A model generated the notes under the pieces. The model had not been told where the DNA came from and ran no database searches. It saw only the letters and a program-made list of their open reading frames with translations. Positions 1-7,868 of a stretch of 64,000 nucleotides of DNA are shown piece after piece. Location of the stretch: positions 2,418,001 through 2,482,000 of the forward strand of contig OY970321.1 in NCBI GenBank assembly GCA_963716735.1. Reading direction: 5' to 3'. The position numbers and the translations under genes are program-made. This DNA comes from VRUE01 sp963716735. Its GTDB lineage: Bacteria; Actinomycetota; Thermoleophilia; Solirubrobacterales; 70-9. Numbering within the stretch: the first letter of the stretch is position 1; every line of letters starts with the position of its first letter.

Positions 1-1339
1 CGTTCGGGTGCGGGTAGTCCTGGAACCAGTTGCTCCAGCCGGTGTCGAGATCAGGCGTCGAGCGGTTGCCGATCAAGGTGAAGTAGTCATCGGCGTTGAT
101 GATTTTCAACGTCGTGTCGAAGCCGATCTTCTTCAGCACGTCGTCGTAGTATTCGCCGGCTTCTTTGTTGGGGCTTTCGGTGTCCGTCCAGACGGTGATC
201 TTGCGGTCGGCGGGGTTGGCTTCGGCGATCATCTTCTTCGCTTTTGCCACGTCGTATGGGTAGAGCTCGAACTCCTCGTAGCCCGGCATGCCCGGCGGCA
301 GGATCTGCTGGTTCGCTTTCAGCTGGCCGGAGTAGATCCGTTCCATTGCGGCGCCGCTGACCGCGTGGTTGACGGCTTCGCGCACCTTGACGTCGTCGAA
401 CGGCGGTTTCGTCACGTTCATCCAGAAGTAGTAGGTGCTGTTCGTCGGCTCGACCCGGAACTGGGTGCCTTCGTATTTGCTTTTCACCTCGGCGTAGCGG
501 TCGGCGGGGACCAGGCTCTGCATCCAGTCGGAGGTGCCCTGTTCGACTTCGTTGACCTGGGTCGCCTGGTTGCTGACGACCTTGATCTCGATCTTGTTCA
601 CGTGGCCGCTGGGCAGGTCGGGCATCAGCTTCGCGTTGTTCTTCGCCCACTGCGGGTTGCGCCGGTAGGACCATTCGCGCCCGGGCTCGACCTCGACGAT
701 CTCGTAGGGCCCGGTCGCCGGCGGCGGGTCCAGCGTGGTGTTCTTCGTCAGCGGCGTATCGCCGGGTACCGGGGCGACGAGCAGCAGCCCGAGCTCGTTG
801 TCGAAGGTGCTCCGCGGCGCGTTCAACTCGATCACGATCTTGCCCGTCGCGTCGTTCGTCTTGATGCCCGGAATGCCACCCGACTTGGTTTTCTGGAACT
901 TTTCGGCGCCGACGATCGCTTCGACGTAGAACGGCGAGCCGGGCGAGTTGAGCGCGATCGTGCGTTCGACGGCGTGGGTGAAGTCAGATGCCTTGACCGG
1001 CGTGCCGTCGGAGTATTTGAGCCCCTTGCGCAGGTTCAGCGTGTAGGTCTTGCCGCCGTTACTGATCTTGGGCATGCTCTCGGCAAGCCCCGGTTCCACC
1101 TTGCCGCCCGCGGTGCCGTTGGCGCGTGCGTAGGTCAGCAGGGGAATGTAGGTGTCGTACATCGCCGTCAGGCCTTCCTGGGTGTAGGAGAGCCCCGGGT
1201 CGAGGAAGTCGGGGAAGGAGGCATAGGTGCCCTTCAGCGTGCCGCCTTCTTTGCCATCGGAGCTACCGCCGCACGAGGACAGTGCCAGCGCGACCACCAC
1301 CAGTCCTACAACAGCAAGCGCTGCGGGCAGCTTCCTCAC
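1..1339 (-). CDS. ABC transporter substrate-binding lipoprotein, peptide/nickel type (3' end outside window)
   Basis: Reading leftward from GTG at 1339 the frame stays open to the window edge (446 codons seen). The N-terminus has a basic start, a hydrophobic stretch and a lipobox ending LSSC followed by GG, so the mature protein should be a lipid-anchored extracellular receptor. The next residues (GGTLKGTYASFPDFLDPGLS, YTLNLRKGLKYSDGTPVKASDF, NPQW) match the SBP_bac_5 family that feeds oligopeptide, dipeptide or nickel ABC importers. A GGAGG ribosome site lies inside the end of the upstream MFS gene, whose stop is 1 bp from this GTG, so the two are probably co-transcribed. Permease and ATPase genes would lie outside the window; the substrate cannot be told. 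Confidence 0.88.
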   Translation of the reverse strand, partial: MRKLPAALAVVGLVVVALALSSCGGSSDGKEGGTLKGTYASFPDFLDPGLSYTQEGLTAMYDTYIPLLTYARANGTAGGKVEPGLAESMPKISNGGKTYTLNLRKGLKYSDGTPVKASDFTHAVERTIALNSPGSPFYVEAIVGAEKFQKTKSGGIPGIKTNDATGKIVIELNAPRSTFDNELGLLLVAPVPGDTPLTKNTTLDPPPATGPYEIVEVEPGREWSYRRNPQWAKNNAKLMPDLPSGHVNKIEIKVVSNQATQVNEVEQGTSDWMQSLVPADRYAEVKSKYEGTQFRVEPTNSTYYFWMNVTKPPFDDVKVREAVNHAVSGAAMERIYSGQLKANQQILPPGMPGYEEFELYPYDVAKAKKMIAEANPADRKITVWTDTESPNKEAGEYYDDVLKKIGFDTTLKIINADDYFTLIGNRSTPDLDTGWSNWFQDYPHPN

Positions 1340-1340
1340 G

Positions 1341-2660
1341 TCACAACCTCCGTTCTGGACTGGACAGGGCCTCTGCGGGAATTAGCTCCACCATAATCTC
1401 CTCCTCGGCGGCGTCAAAGCTCCCCGGACGTTCTTTTGCGTCGCCGCCGGGCCAGTTCCTGCCCAGGACCACTGCCGAGACGAGGACAATCGCCATCACG
1501 CCGATCCCGGCGACCACGAAGGCGGCTCGCGGACTCCACTGCGAGGCGATCAGGCCGCCGAGCACGAAGCCGATGCCGGGCGTCGCCGAGACCGAGGATT
1601 CGAGCGTGCCGAGCACCCGCGCCTGCATCGACGGTCTGGTCAACTCCTGCACCGCGCTGACCATCGCGACCCACTGGATGCCGTTGCCGGCACCGCCGAC
1701 GAACGAGGCAGCGCAGGCCACGGCGAGCCCCTGTGCAGCCGCCAGCCCGAAGTAGGCGACGCCGATCGCCACCGTGCTGAAGAAGAGCAGAACCGGTAAC
1801 GAGGCGCGGCGCAGCCTGGCGAAGACGATGCTGCCGAGGACCATGCCGAGGCCCCAACTGTTGATCATCAGGCCGTAGCCGACGGCGTCCAGCCCCAGGT
1901 CCTCCTTCGCGTAGATCACCTCTATCGGGATGACCAGGGAGAAGAAGACGAACACCCCCGCCTCCGCGGCGACCAGGCGTCGCAGCGTCGGGTTGGCGCG
2001 GATGTAATCGAGGCCGCCGCGGACCCGTTTCCATAGTGGGGTCTCCGGCTCTGACTCGGGCTGGGGCAGCGGTCGTGCGGTGAGCACGATGCAGGCGATC
2101 AGGTAGAAGGACGCGGCGTCGAGCAGCAGTGCCGACTGGATGCCGAGGGTGGCGATGATCGCACCGGCCAGTGCCGGCCCGACTGCGGCACCGCCGGTGA
2201 AAGCGATGTTGAGCACGGCGTTGCCGGCTCGCAGCTCCCCCTCGGGCTCGAGCATCGCTGCGGTGACGGCCCGGGTGAGCGTTTTCGCGGTCAGCGCGAG
2301 GGCGCCGTCGACGGCGGCGATCGCGACTATCGCGGCCAGGGAGAAGTGCTCCGCGAGCAGCGCCAGGGCGCAGAAGGCCACCGCCTCGGCGGCGTAGATC
2401 GCGGGCAGCACGAAGCGCGGCGGCGGTCGCTCCAGGCGAGCGACGAAGAACGGCGTCATCAACGCCGGCAGGAAACCGGTGCCGACGAACAGCGCCGCGG
2501 TCGCCATGGCGCTGCCAGTCACTTCGAAGACCAGCACCGAGAGGGCGATGATCCCGAGCCAGTCGCCCATCTCGTTGACGGCGAAGGAGAGCGCCAGGCG
2601 GCGGAACGGGGGCCGCCTCAGGGGGTCTCTCAGGCGTGGACTACTCACTTTTACGTTCAA
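1341..2660 (-). CDS. MFS transporter
   Basis: This 439-residue polytopic membrane protein has about twelve hydrophobic segments and the pattern of the MFS_3/enterobactin-exporter-like group (FRRLALSFAVNEMGDWLGIIALSVLVFE at the N-terminus, a long cytoplasmic loop near residue 190-215). It most likely exports a small molecule by proton antiport. The longest frame begins with TTG at 2660; GTG at 2648 (codon 5) is an equal alternative and neither has an ideally spaced ribosome site. The stop is 1 bp before the start of the substrate-binding lipoprotein, so they form an operon. Two near-identical repeats upstream may be an operator. Substrate unknown. Confidence 0.85.
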   Translation of the reverse strand: MNVKVSSPRLRDPLRRPPFRRLALSFAVNEMGDWLGIIALSVLVFEVTGSAMATAALFVGTGFLPALMTPFFVARLERPPPRFVLPAIYAAEAVAFCALALLAEHFSLAAIVAIAAVDGALALTAKTLTRAVTAAMLEPEGELRAGNAVLNIAFTGGAAVGPALAGAIIATLGIQSALLLDAASFYLIACIVLTARPLPQPESEPETPLWKRVRGGLDYIRANPTLRRLVAAEAGVFVFFSLVIPIEVIYAKEDLGLDAVGYGLMINSWGLGMVLGSIVFARLRRASLPVLLFFSTVAIGVAYFGLAAAQGLAVACAASFVGGAGNGIQWVAMVSAVQELTRPSMQARVLGTLESSVSATPGIGFVLGGLIASQWSPRAAFVVAGIGVMAIVLVSAVVLGRNWPGGDAKERPGSFDAAEEEIMVELIPAEALSSPERRL

Positions 2661-2674
2661 GTCCTACGATGTTT

Positions 2675-2729
2675 ATGCACAAGTTTCGTTGCAGATGCAC
2701 AGGTTTTCGCGAAGTTGTGCTACAAACTT
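2675..2729. promoter_or_regulatory. Repeated motif upstream of the MFS gene, possible operator
   Basis: Two near-identical direct repeats start at 2675 and 2695 (ATGCACAAGTTTCG and ATGCACAGGTTTTCG), exactly 20 bp or two helical turns apart. They are followed by an imperfect palindrome AAGTTGTGCTACAAACTT at 2712-2729. The position just upstream of the MFS start fits a regulator binding site; no regulator gene is adjacent. The stretch is visibly richer in A/T than the flanking genes. Confidence 0.4.
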
Positions 2730-2761
2730 GCCAGCAGATTGAAGAAGTTCCCTCGCCCGAG

Positions 2762-3112
2762 CTAGCGCGGGGTTCCCAGTAGGGCTTCGACGAAGGGATA
2801 AAGCAAATGTGGCTTAAAAGGTAAGACTTGAAGACAGGGCAGGGGCCTCCTCGGCGCCTGCCTGCCAGTTGCGAAGGGCGCCCATGGGCGCCCTTTGTGC
2901 GTTTTGGATCGCTGCCTGCCGCTTTTGCGCAAATTGCAAGGTCCTGGCCAGGTGACCTAGATGCCTTGCCGCGGTTTTGGCGAGCGACTACCTTGCAAGC
3001 GAACGTTGCGAACGTTGCGAGGCTGTGTCCCAGTCGCAGGAATCGCCTCATCGGCGGGAAAATCCTCAGAGGCTGAAGCCGGAATGCGACGAGCTGGTAG
3101 CCAAGGCGATCC
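2762..3112. other. Gene-free 350-bp stretch with a perfect palindrome and a structured leader
   Basis: No convincing gene is seen. A perfect 22-bp palindrome occupies 2874-2895 (half-site AAGGGCGCCCA), followed by TGTGCGTTTT, and may act as a hairpin terminator in either direction. Further on CGAACGTTG occurs twice in tandem near 3000. The last ~100 bases before the HD-GYP start can fold: GGAATCGCC near 3039 can pair with GGCGATCC just before the ATG at 3113, which would cover the ribosome site. No known riboswitch consensus was recognised. Confidence 0.4.
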
Positions 3113-4519
3113 ATGAAAAACGAGCGGCCGACACGGTTGAGCACCCTATTGCTGGCGATCGGCGTCGTCGTCGTCATCGCTGTCGCCGTCTGGCAGGCGC
3201 CGAACGGGAACTGGAACTGGGCATTGTTCGGCATCCTGCTCGGGTTCTCGGCCTTCAGCGACATCATGTCGATCGAGACGGAATCGCGCCTGAAGGTCTC
3301 CGGCAGCTTCCTTGCGCTCGTTCTCGCCATAGTTTTTCTCGGGGGGACGCCGGCGGCATTGATCGGCATATTCGCGATCCTCGTCGGATGGCTTCGCTTC
3401 CGCGAAGGCGTTCCCGACCTGCTCGTCAACGCGCTGACCTTCATGACCATTCCGTTGGTCACCGGAGTTGCCTTTCACGAGATCACCCATGCCGCGGGGA
3501 TCACGACCGCCGACCCCGCCTTCTACGTCCTCGTCTTCGGCACCTTCGTCAGCGGGATAGCGCTGAACTTTGCGATGGTCGCCGCCTACACCTGCTATCT
3601 GGAGCGCAGCTCCATGGTCGAGAAGGCGCGCGAGGTGATGCTCCCGCTGCTTCCCTCCGAGCTCGCGGCCGCGCTGATGGCGGTCGGCGTCGCTTTCCTC
3701 TACGTCCAGGTCGGACTCGCCGGGGTCGCACTCTTCGGCATCGTCCTCGTCACCTTCCAGTACCTGCTGGGTGCCCTGCTCCAGTCGCAGGAGCGGGCTC
3801 GCGAGCTGGAGGTGCGCACGAACCAGCTGGCCACCTTCCAGGTGGGGATGTTGAGCGCGCTGCTGCGCACCCTCGATCTGCGGGACCAGATGACCGCGCG
3901 CCACAGCGCCGCGGTGGCGCGCTACTCGCGGGCGATCGCCCAGCGCGCCGGCCTCTCGCGGCGTGAGGAGGAGCTGGTCCACATCGCCGCGCTACTGCAC
4001 GACGTCGGCAAGTTCATCCTGCCCGACCGGATCCTGAAGGCAAACGTGCCGCTCACCGACGAAGACTGGATGCTGATCCGCCGCCACCCGCAGCAGGGTG
4101 CGCGGGTGGTCTCTTCGCTGGACGGCTACGGCCCGGTCGCCGACATCATCCTCGCCCACCACGAGCGGATCGACGGCAAAGGCTATCCGCGCGGCCTCGA
4201 GGGCGACGACATTCCCGAGCTGGCCCGGATCATCTCCGTCGCCGACACCTACGACGTGATGACCGCACGCGACTCCTACCGCACCCCGACCTCCAGCTAC
4301 GAGGCGATCCAGGAGCTGCGCCGGGTGTCCGGCAAGCAGCTCGACGCCCGCTTCGTCGAGGTCTTCATCGAGCTGCTCGAGGACAACGAGGTCACCTTCC
4401 GCCACGGCGAGGAGGCCGACTTCGAGCGCGAGCTGTCGCTCGAAGCGCGGATCGCCGAGACCGCCAGCACCGATGGGGCGGCGAGCCGCTTCCAGGTGGC
4501 TGGCGTAAGCGTTGGCTAA
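3113..4519 (+). CDS. Membrane-anchored HD-GYP phosphohydrolase, probable cyclic-di-GMP phosphodiesterase
   Basis: This 468-residue protein has an N-terminal membrane sensor region (several hydrophobic helices between about residues 8 and 222) and a C-terminal HD-GYP domain. The metal site is visible: HDVGK with H296-D297, HHE at 349-351, and DGKGYPRGL with the GYP triplet at 357-359; a further aspartate sits in VADTYDVM. HD-GYP enzymes hydrolyse cyclic di-GMP, so this is probably a membrane-sensing phosphodiesterase. A charged linker (residues 225-245) joins the parts. The start has an AAGG ribosome site and lies behind a foldable leader. A palindromic repeat copy follows the stop directly. 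The sensed signal is unknown. Confidence 0.88.
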   Translation: MKNERPTRLSTLLLAIGVVVVIAVAVWQAPNGNWNWALFGILLGFSAFSDIMSIETESRLKVSGSFLALVLAIVFLGGTPAALIGIFAILVGWLRFREGVPDLLVNALTFMTIPLVTGVAFHEITHAAGITTADPAFYVLVFGTFVSGIALNFAMVAAYTCYLERSSMVEKAREVMLPLLPSELAAALMAVGVAFLYVQVGLAGVALFGIVLVTFQYLLGALLQSQERARELEVRTNQLATFQVGMLSALLRTLDLRDQMTARHSAAVARYSRAIAQRAGLSRREEELVHIAALLHDVGKFILPDRILKANVPLTDEDWMLIRRHPQQGARVVSSLDGYGPVADIILAHHERIDGKGYPRGLEGDDIPELARIISVADTYDVMTARDSYRTPTSSYEAIQELRRVSGKQLDARFVEVFIELLEDNEVTFRHGEEADFERELSLEARIAETASTDGAASRFQVAGVSVG

Positions 4520-4521
4520 GA

Positions 4522-4655
4522 GGCCATCCCGGTAGGGGGCGGACCTATCCCGGTAGGGGTTTCACTTAACTTTTTCGGTGGGTCGGGGCTGAGCTTTCGC
4601 CCGCCGCGCTCAACGAAAAAGTACAAGACGTTTCACCCCTACCGGGATAGGTCCG
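4522..4655. repeat. Palindromic element, copy 1 (inverted), with an extra arm fragment
   Basis: Arms at 4540-4559 and 4636-4655 are perfectly complementary over 20 bp (outer bases CGGACCTATCCCGG). The interior carries the family core in reverse orientation (CACTTAACTTTTTCGGTGG and CGAAAAAGTACAAGACG). A 17-base stray arm, GGCCATCCCGGTAGGGG, sits at 4522-4538; it matches the left arm of copy 2, not the arm of copy 1. The element fills the gap between the HD-GYP stop and the alcohol dehydrogenase promoter. Confidence 0.9.
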
Positions 4656-4689
4656 AATCGGCGCTGGCCGCGCGATACGGTTCCGCGTC

Positions 4690-5724
4690 ATGCGTGCCGT
4701 CACTTTTCAGGGTCCTGGCGAAGTTCGGCTTGAGGAGAAGGCCGATCCTGAGGTCGTTGCGGCAGATGATGTTGTCGTGCGGGTCGAGGCTAGTGGGATC
4801 TGTGGGTCGGATTTGCACATCTACCACGGGCGGGTTCCGGTCGAGCCGGGGTTCACGATCGGGCACGAGTTCGTCGGCACGGTGCTCGCCGCCGGCCCCG
4901 ACGTCGAGCGGGTCGCCGTCGGCGACCGCGTGCTCGGTTGCTTCCACACCGCCTGCGCCACCTGCTCCGCCTGTCTGCGCAGCGACTACCACCGCTGCGA
5001 GCGCGGCCGCACCTTCGGCCACGGCTCGAAGCTGGGCGACCTGCAGGGCGCCCAGGCCGAGCAGCTGCTGGTCCCGCGCGCAAACCTGACCCTGCGGAGG
5101 ATCCCGGAGGGGATGTCCGATGAGGTAGCGCTCTTCGCCGGCGACGTGATGGGAACCGGCTACCACGCGATCGCCCACGCCGGCGCGCGCGCCGGCGACA
5201 CCGTCGCCGTGCTCGGTCTCGGCCCGGTCGGGCTCTGCGCCGTGCAGGCAGCCTTCGCGGCAGGGGCTGCCAAGGTATTCGCGATCGACTCGGTCGAGGA
5301 GCGGCTGGCGATGGCCGAGCGCTTCGGTGCCACCCCTCTCCACCTCGATGAGGACGAGCCGAAGCGGGCGGTGCGGGGGGCGACCGAGGGTCGCGGCGTC
5401 GACGTGGTCGTCGACGCGGTCGGCGACCCGGGCCCGCTGGCGATGGCGGTAAGCCTCGCCCGCGATGCCGGCACCGTGTCGGGGATCGGTGCCTACGCCG
5501 GCCAGGGTGAGGTCCCGCTCGGCCTCGCCTGGCTAAAGGGCCTGACCTTGCGTCTCGGCCTCGCCAACGTGATCGCCCATGTCGACCGCGTCCTCGGCCT
5601 GCTCGAGGCCGGCAAGCTCGACCCCTCGCCACTCGTCACCCACCACATGAAGCTCGACCAGGCGTCGGAGGCCTACGAGCTCTACGACAATCGCAAAGCG
5701 CTGAAGATCGTTCTGACGCCATAG
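4690..5724 (+). CDS. Zinc-dependent alcohol dehydrogenase (MDR family)
   Basis: This 344-residue enzyme has the full medium-chain dehydrogenase layout. The catalytic zinc ligands are C38 and H59-E60 (SGICGSDLH, TIGHE). A structural zinc tetrad is formed by C89, C92, C95 and C103. A Rossmann fold with VLGLGPVGL lies near residue 173. It should oxidise an alcohol or polyol, or reduce the aldehyde or ketone, with NAD(P); the substrate is not evident. The transcript is probably leaderless: TACGGT ends 8 nt before the ATG. The gene is bracketed by two inverted copies of the palindromic repeat, and the downstream copy begins at its stop codon, so it behaves as an isolated cassette. Confidence 0.9.
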   Translation: MRAVTFQGPGEVRLEEKADPEVVAADDVVVRVEASGICGSDLHIYHGRVPVEPGFTIGHEFVGTVLAAGPDVERVAVGDRVLGCFHTACATCSACLRSDYHRCERGRTFGHGSKLGDLQGAQAEQLLVPRANLTLRRIPEGMSDEVALFAGDVMGTGYHAIAHAGARAGDTVAVLGLGPVGLCAVQAAFAAGAAKVFAIDSVEERLAMAERFGATPLHLDEDEPKRAVRGATEGRGVDVVVDAVGDPGPLAMAVSLARDAGTVSGIGAYAGQGEVPLGLAWLKGLTLRLGLANVIAHVDRVLGLLEAGKLDPSPLVTHHMKLDQASEAYELYDNRKALKIVLTP

Positions 5725-5837
5725 GGGCCATCCCGGTAGGGGTGGAACGTCTTGTACTTTTTCGTTGCTAGGCCTGGGGCGTCAGCGGAAAACGATCCAC
5801 CGAAAAAGTTAAGTGAAACCCCTGCCGGGATGGCCCC
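5724..5837. repeat. Palindromic element, copy 2
   Basis: The arms GGGGCCATCCCGGTAGGGGT (5724-5743) and its complement at 5818-5837 pair fully except for one T:G wobble. The interior has the family core (ACGTCTTGTACTTTTTCGTTG near 5747, CCACCGAAAAAGTTAAGTG near 5798). The left arm begins with the last base of the alcohol dehydrogenase stop codon TAG. Confidence 0.92.
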
Positions 5838-5897
5838 CAGCCCGCCGGGACACCGGTCGATTTGTGAAATCGGGCGTTTCTCTCTACAGTGAGAGGA

Positions 5898-6314
5898 GTG
5901 CGGTTGAGGCGCCTTTCAGTTGCGACGGTTGTCGCCGCCTTGGGCGCTCTGGTGCTGGCCGGAGGCGCCCAGGCGTGCTCGTGCGCGCCGACGACGCCGG
6001 CGGAAGGAATGCGCCAGGCCGATGCCGCGATCGTCGGGAAGTTGATCGAGGTGGTTCCGCAGAGTGGGCTCCGGGCGGACTTCCTCTATCGGGTGCAGCA
6101 CGTTTACAAACGGGGGAGGGGCATCCGTCGCGGTCGGGTGATCTCCGTGCGCAGCACCAGCCAGGCGGCGGCATGCGGCCTGCCCCAGCGCACCGGGCGC
6201 CGTTACGGGCTCTTGCTCGGTCGCGGGGAGGGTCGCTGGACCGGCGGCCTCTGCGGGCTCGTCAGCCCGCACATGCTTGACGCGTCCTACCGCAGATTCA
6301 GCTGTACTAGTTGA
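5898..6314 (+). CDS. Small secreted cysteine-rich protein, netrin/TIMP-like N-terminus
   Basis: The 138-residue product has a signal peptide (RRLSVATVVAALGALVLAGG, cleavage after AQA) and a mature N-terminus CSCAPTTPAEGMRQADAAIVGK. That pattern, CSC followed about 17 residues later by AD-x-V-x-GK, is typical of bacterial secreted proteins with an NTR/TIMP-like OB fold. Other cysteines near the middle and C-terminus may form disulfides. The start was set at GTG 5898 because TACAGT at 5885-5890 lies 7 nt upstream, giving a leaderless message; GTG at 5889 would fall inside that promoter. Function is unknown. Confidence 0.72.
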   Translation: MRLRRLSVATVVAALGALVLAGGAQACSCAPTTPAEGMRQADAAIVGKLIEVVPQSGLRADFLYRVQHVYKRGRGIRRGRVISVRSTSQAAACGLPQRTGRRYGLLLGRGEGRWTGGLCGLVSPHMLDASYRRFSCTS

Positions 6315-6339
6315 CTAACACACCAAGCTGGTCTACTGT
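6311..6339 (+). promoter_or_regulatory. Promoter of the GntR-mlaE operon
   Basis: TTGACT (6311-6316) and TACTGT (6334-6339) are separated by 17 bp, a good -35/-10 pair. The ATG at 6349 begins about 10 nt after the -10 box, so the mRNA should be leaderless. Confidence 0.6.
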
Positions 6340-6348
6340 GCTGCTTGA

Positions 6349-7080
6349 ATGGCACAGCAGGCTACGCGCGATCCAAACCCGTTCTCGATCGACCCCGGCG
6401 ACGAGCTCCCCGTCGGTTTGCAGCTGACCTGGCGCCTGCGGGCGTTGATCGCCACCGGCCGCCTCGCTTCCGGTGAGCGGTTGCCGAGCTTCCGCCGTCT
6501 CTCCGAGTGGGCGGGGGTCAACGTCAACACCGTGCGGGCGGTCTACGCGGGTCTCGAGAAGGAGGGGCTCGTCGTCAGCCATCAGGGCCAGGGCACCTTC
6601 GTCGCCGAGGGCATCGAGGCGGACACGCAGCTGGAGGAGATCGCGACCGACGCTCTGCGCCGCGCCCACGAGGCTGGCCTCAGCCCCCGCGAGCTGGCGA
6701 TCGTCGCCTCTGCCTGCGCGAGCATGCCGGGGGCGCTTGACGACGTCCCGGCCAGGTCGCCGGCCGAGTTGCCCGACCTGGCCGATGAGGGAGAGGCGAT
6801 CGAGGTGCGCCACGAGCTGCGGCGCCAGATCGCCCGGCTGGAGGCCGAGCTGGCGACCTACCCGCGCGACCTGCCGCGCGACCTGCCGACGGCGCCGCGC
6901 CGCGCCGCCGGCCATGTCGCCGGGGTCGAGGAGCTGGAGCAGACGCGGGACACGCTGATAGCCCAGCTCTCTGAGGCCCAGCGGGCCGCTGAGCAGCGGG
7001 CGCGGCAGGCGGGACGCGAAAGGATTCAGGAGGCCAGTCCCCTCGAGCGGGCGATGAGCTGGTGGCGGCACAAGCTCTAG
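6349..7080 (+). CDS. GntR-family transcriptional regulator
   Basis: Residues about 20-90 form the GntR winged helix (LQLTWRLRALIATGRLASGERLPSFRRLSEWAGVNVNTVRAVYAGLEKEGLVVSHQGQGTFVAEG), the arrangement used by YtrA-like members. There is no usual effector domain; instead the C-terminal 140 residues are charged, helical and coiled-coil-like (EVRHELRRQIARLEAEL, QLSEAQRAAEQRARQAGRE), probably for dimerisation. It overlaps the first MlaE permease gene by 19 bp, so it probably regulates its own operon. The ligand is unknown. The promoter and leaderless start are visible upstream. Confidence 0.85.
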   Translation: MAQQATRDPNPFSIDPGDELPVGLQLTWRLRALIATGRLASGERLPSFRRLSEWAGVNVNTVRAVYAGLEKEGLVVSHQGQGTFVAEGIEADTQLEEIATDALRRAHEAGLSPRELAIVASACASMPGALDDVPARSPAELPDLADEGEAIEVRHELRRQIARLEAELATYPRDLPRDLPTAPRRAAGHVAGVEELEQTRDTLIAQLSEAQRAAEQRARQAGRERIQEASPLERAMSWWRHKL

Positions 7081-7868
7081 CGCGGGCCTTCCTGCCCGCC
7101 AAGTCGTTCTTCGAGCAGGTCGGGGACATGATGATCCTCACCGCCAAGACGCTCGTCTCCGCGGTCAGGCCCCCCTATCCCTACGGCGAGGAGCTGGTCG
7201 GCCAGGCGCTCTTCGTCCTCAAACTCTCCTGGTTCCCGATGACGATCTCCACCTTTGCGCTCTGCCTGGGTGCGCCGGGCCTGCAGGCCGCCGGAATCCT
7301 CTCCCTCTTTGGCAACCTCGACCGGCTCGGAGGCTTCTTCGTCGTCACCGCCGTCCGCTTCATCGGGCCGATCGTCACCGCGGTTGTCGTCGCGGGAGTC
7401 GCCGGCACCGCGATCACCGCCGATCTCGGCGCCCGCAAGATCCGCGAGGAGCTCGACGCCCTGCAGGTGCTCGGCGTCGACCCGATCAAGAACCTCGTCG
7501 TGCCGCGCTTCATCGCGCTGATGGTGATCACCGGCCTGCTCGACATCTTCGCGATCGTCTTCGGCCTCACCGCCGGTATCGCCGCCTCGCTTCTCTACGG
7601 CCAGCCGCTCGGCGGTTTTTTCGCGACGCTGTTCACCAATGCTCTGGTGGCCGACCTCTGGGGGTCGGTGCTGATGTGCACGCTCTTCGGCGGCATCATC
7701 GCCGTCGTCTGCTGCTACAAGGGGATGACGGCCACCGGCGGCCCGGCCGGCGTCGGGCGCGCCGTCAATCAGGCGGTGGTGATCTCCTTCGTCGGAGTCT
7801 TCTTCTTCCTCTACGTGTTCACGGCGGTCCTGCTCGCCACCAACCCCGAATTGCAGTCGATCCGGTGA
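7062..7868 (+). CDS. MlaE/YrbE-family ABC lipid transporter permease (first of pair)
   Basis: This 268-residue integral membrane protein has the MlaE family signature EELDALQVLGVDPIKNLVVPRF at about residues 128-149 and five to six hydrophobic segments. MlaE/YrbE permeases work with an MlaF-type ATPase and Mce substrate-binding proteins to move lipids or steroids across the envelope. The GTG start at 7062 lies inside the GntR gene, which implies translational coupling. The next permease overlaps by 4 bp. No Mce protein or ATPase gene follows, so partners must be encoded elsewhere. Confidence 0.88.
   Translation: MAAQALARAFLPAKSFFEQVGDMMILTAKTLVSAVRPPYPYGEELVGQALFVLKLSWFPMTISTFALCLGAPGLQAAGILSLFGNLDRLGGFFVVTAVRFIGPIVTAVVVAGVAGTAITADLGARKIREELDALQVLGVDPIKNLVVPRFIALMVITGLLDIFAIVFGLTAGIAASLLYGQPLGGFFATLFTNALVADLWGSVLMCTLFGGIIAVVCCYKGMTATGGPAGVGRAVNQAVVISFVGVFFFLYVFTAVLLATNPELQSIR

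Noticed and set aside
3000..3112. Cyclic di-GMP riboswitch upstream of the HD-GYP gene
   Set aside because: The conserved GEMM core sequence is not present; only generic pairing was seen, so it is reported as a possible structured leader, not a riboswitch.
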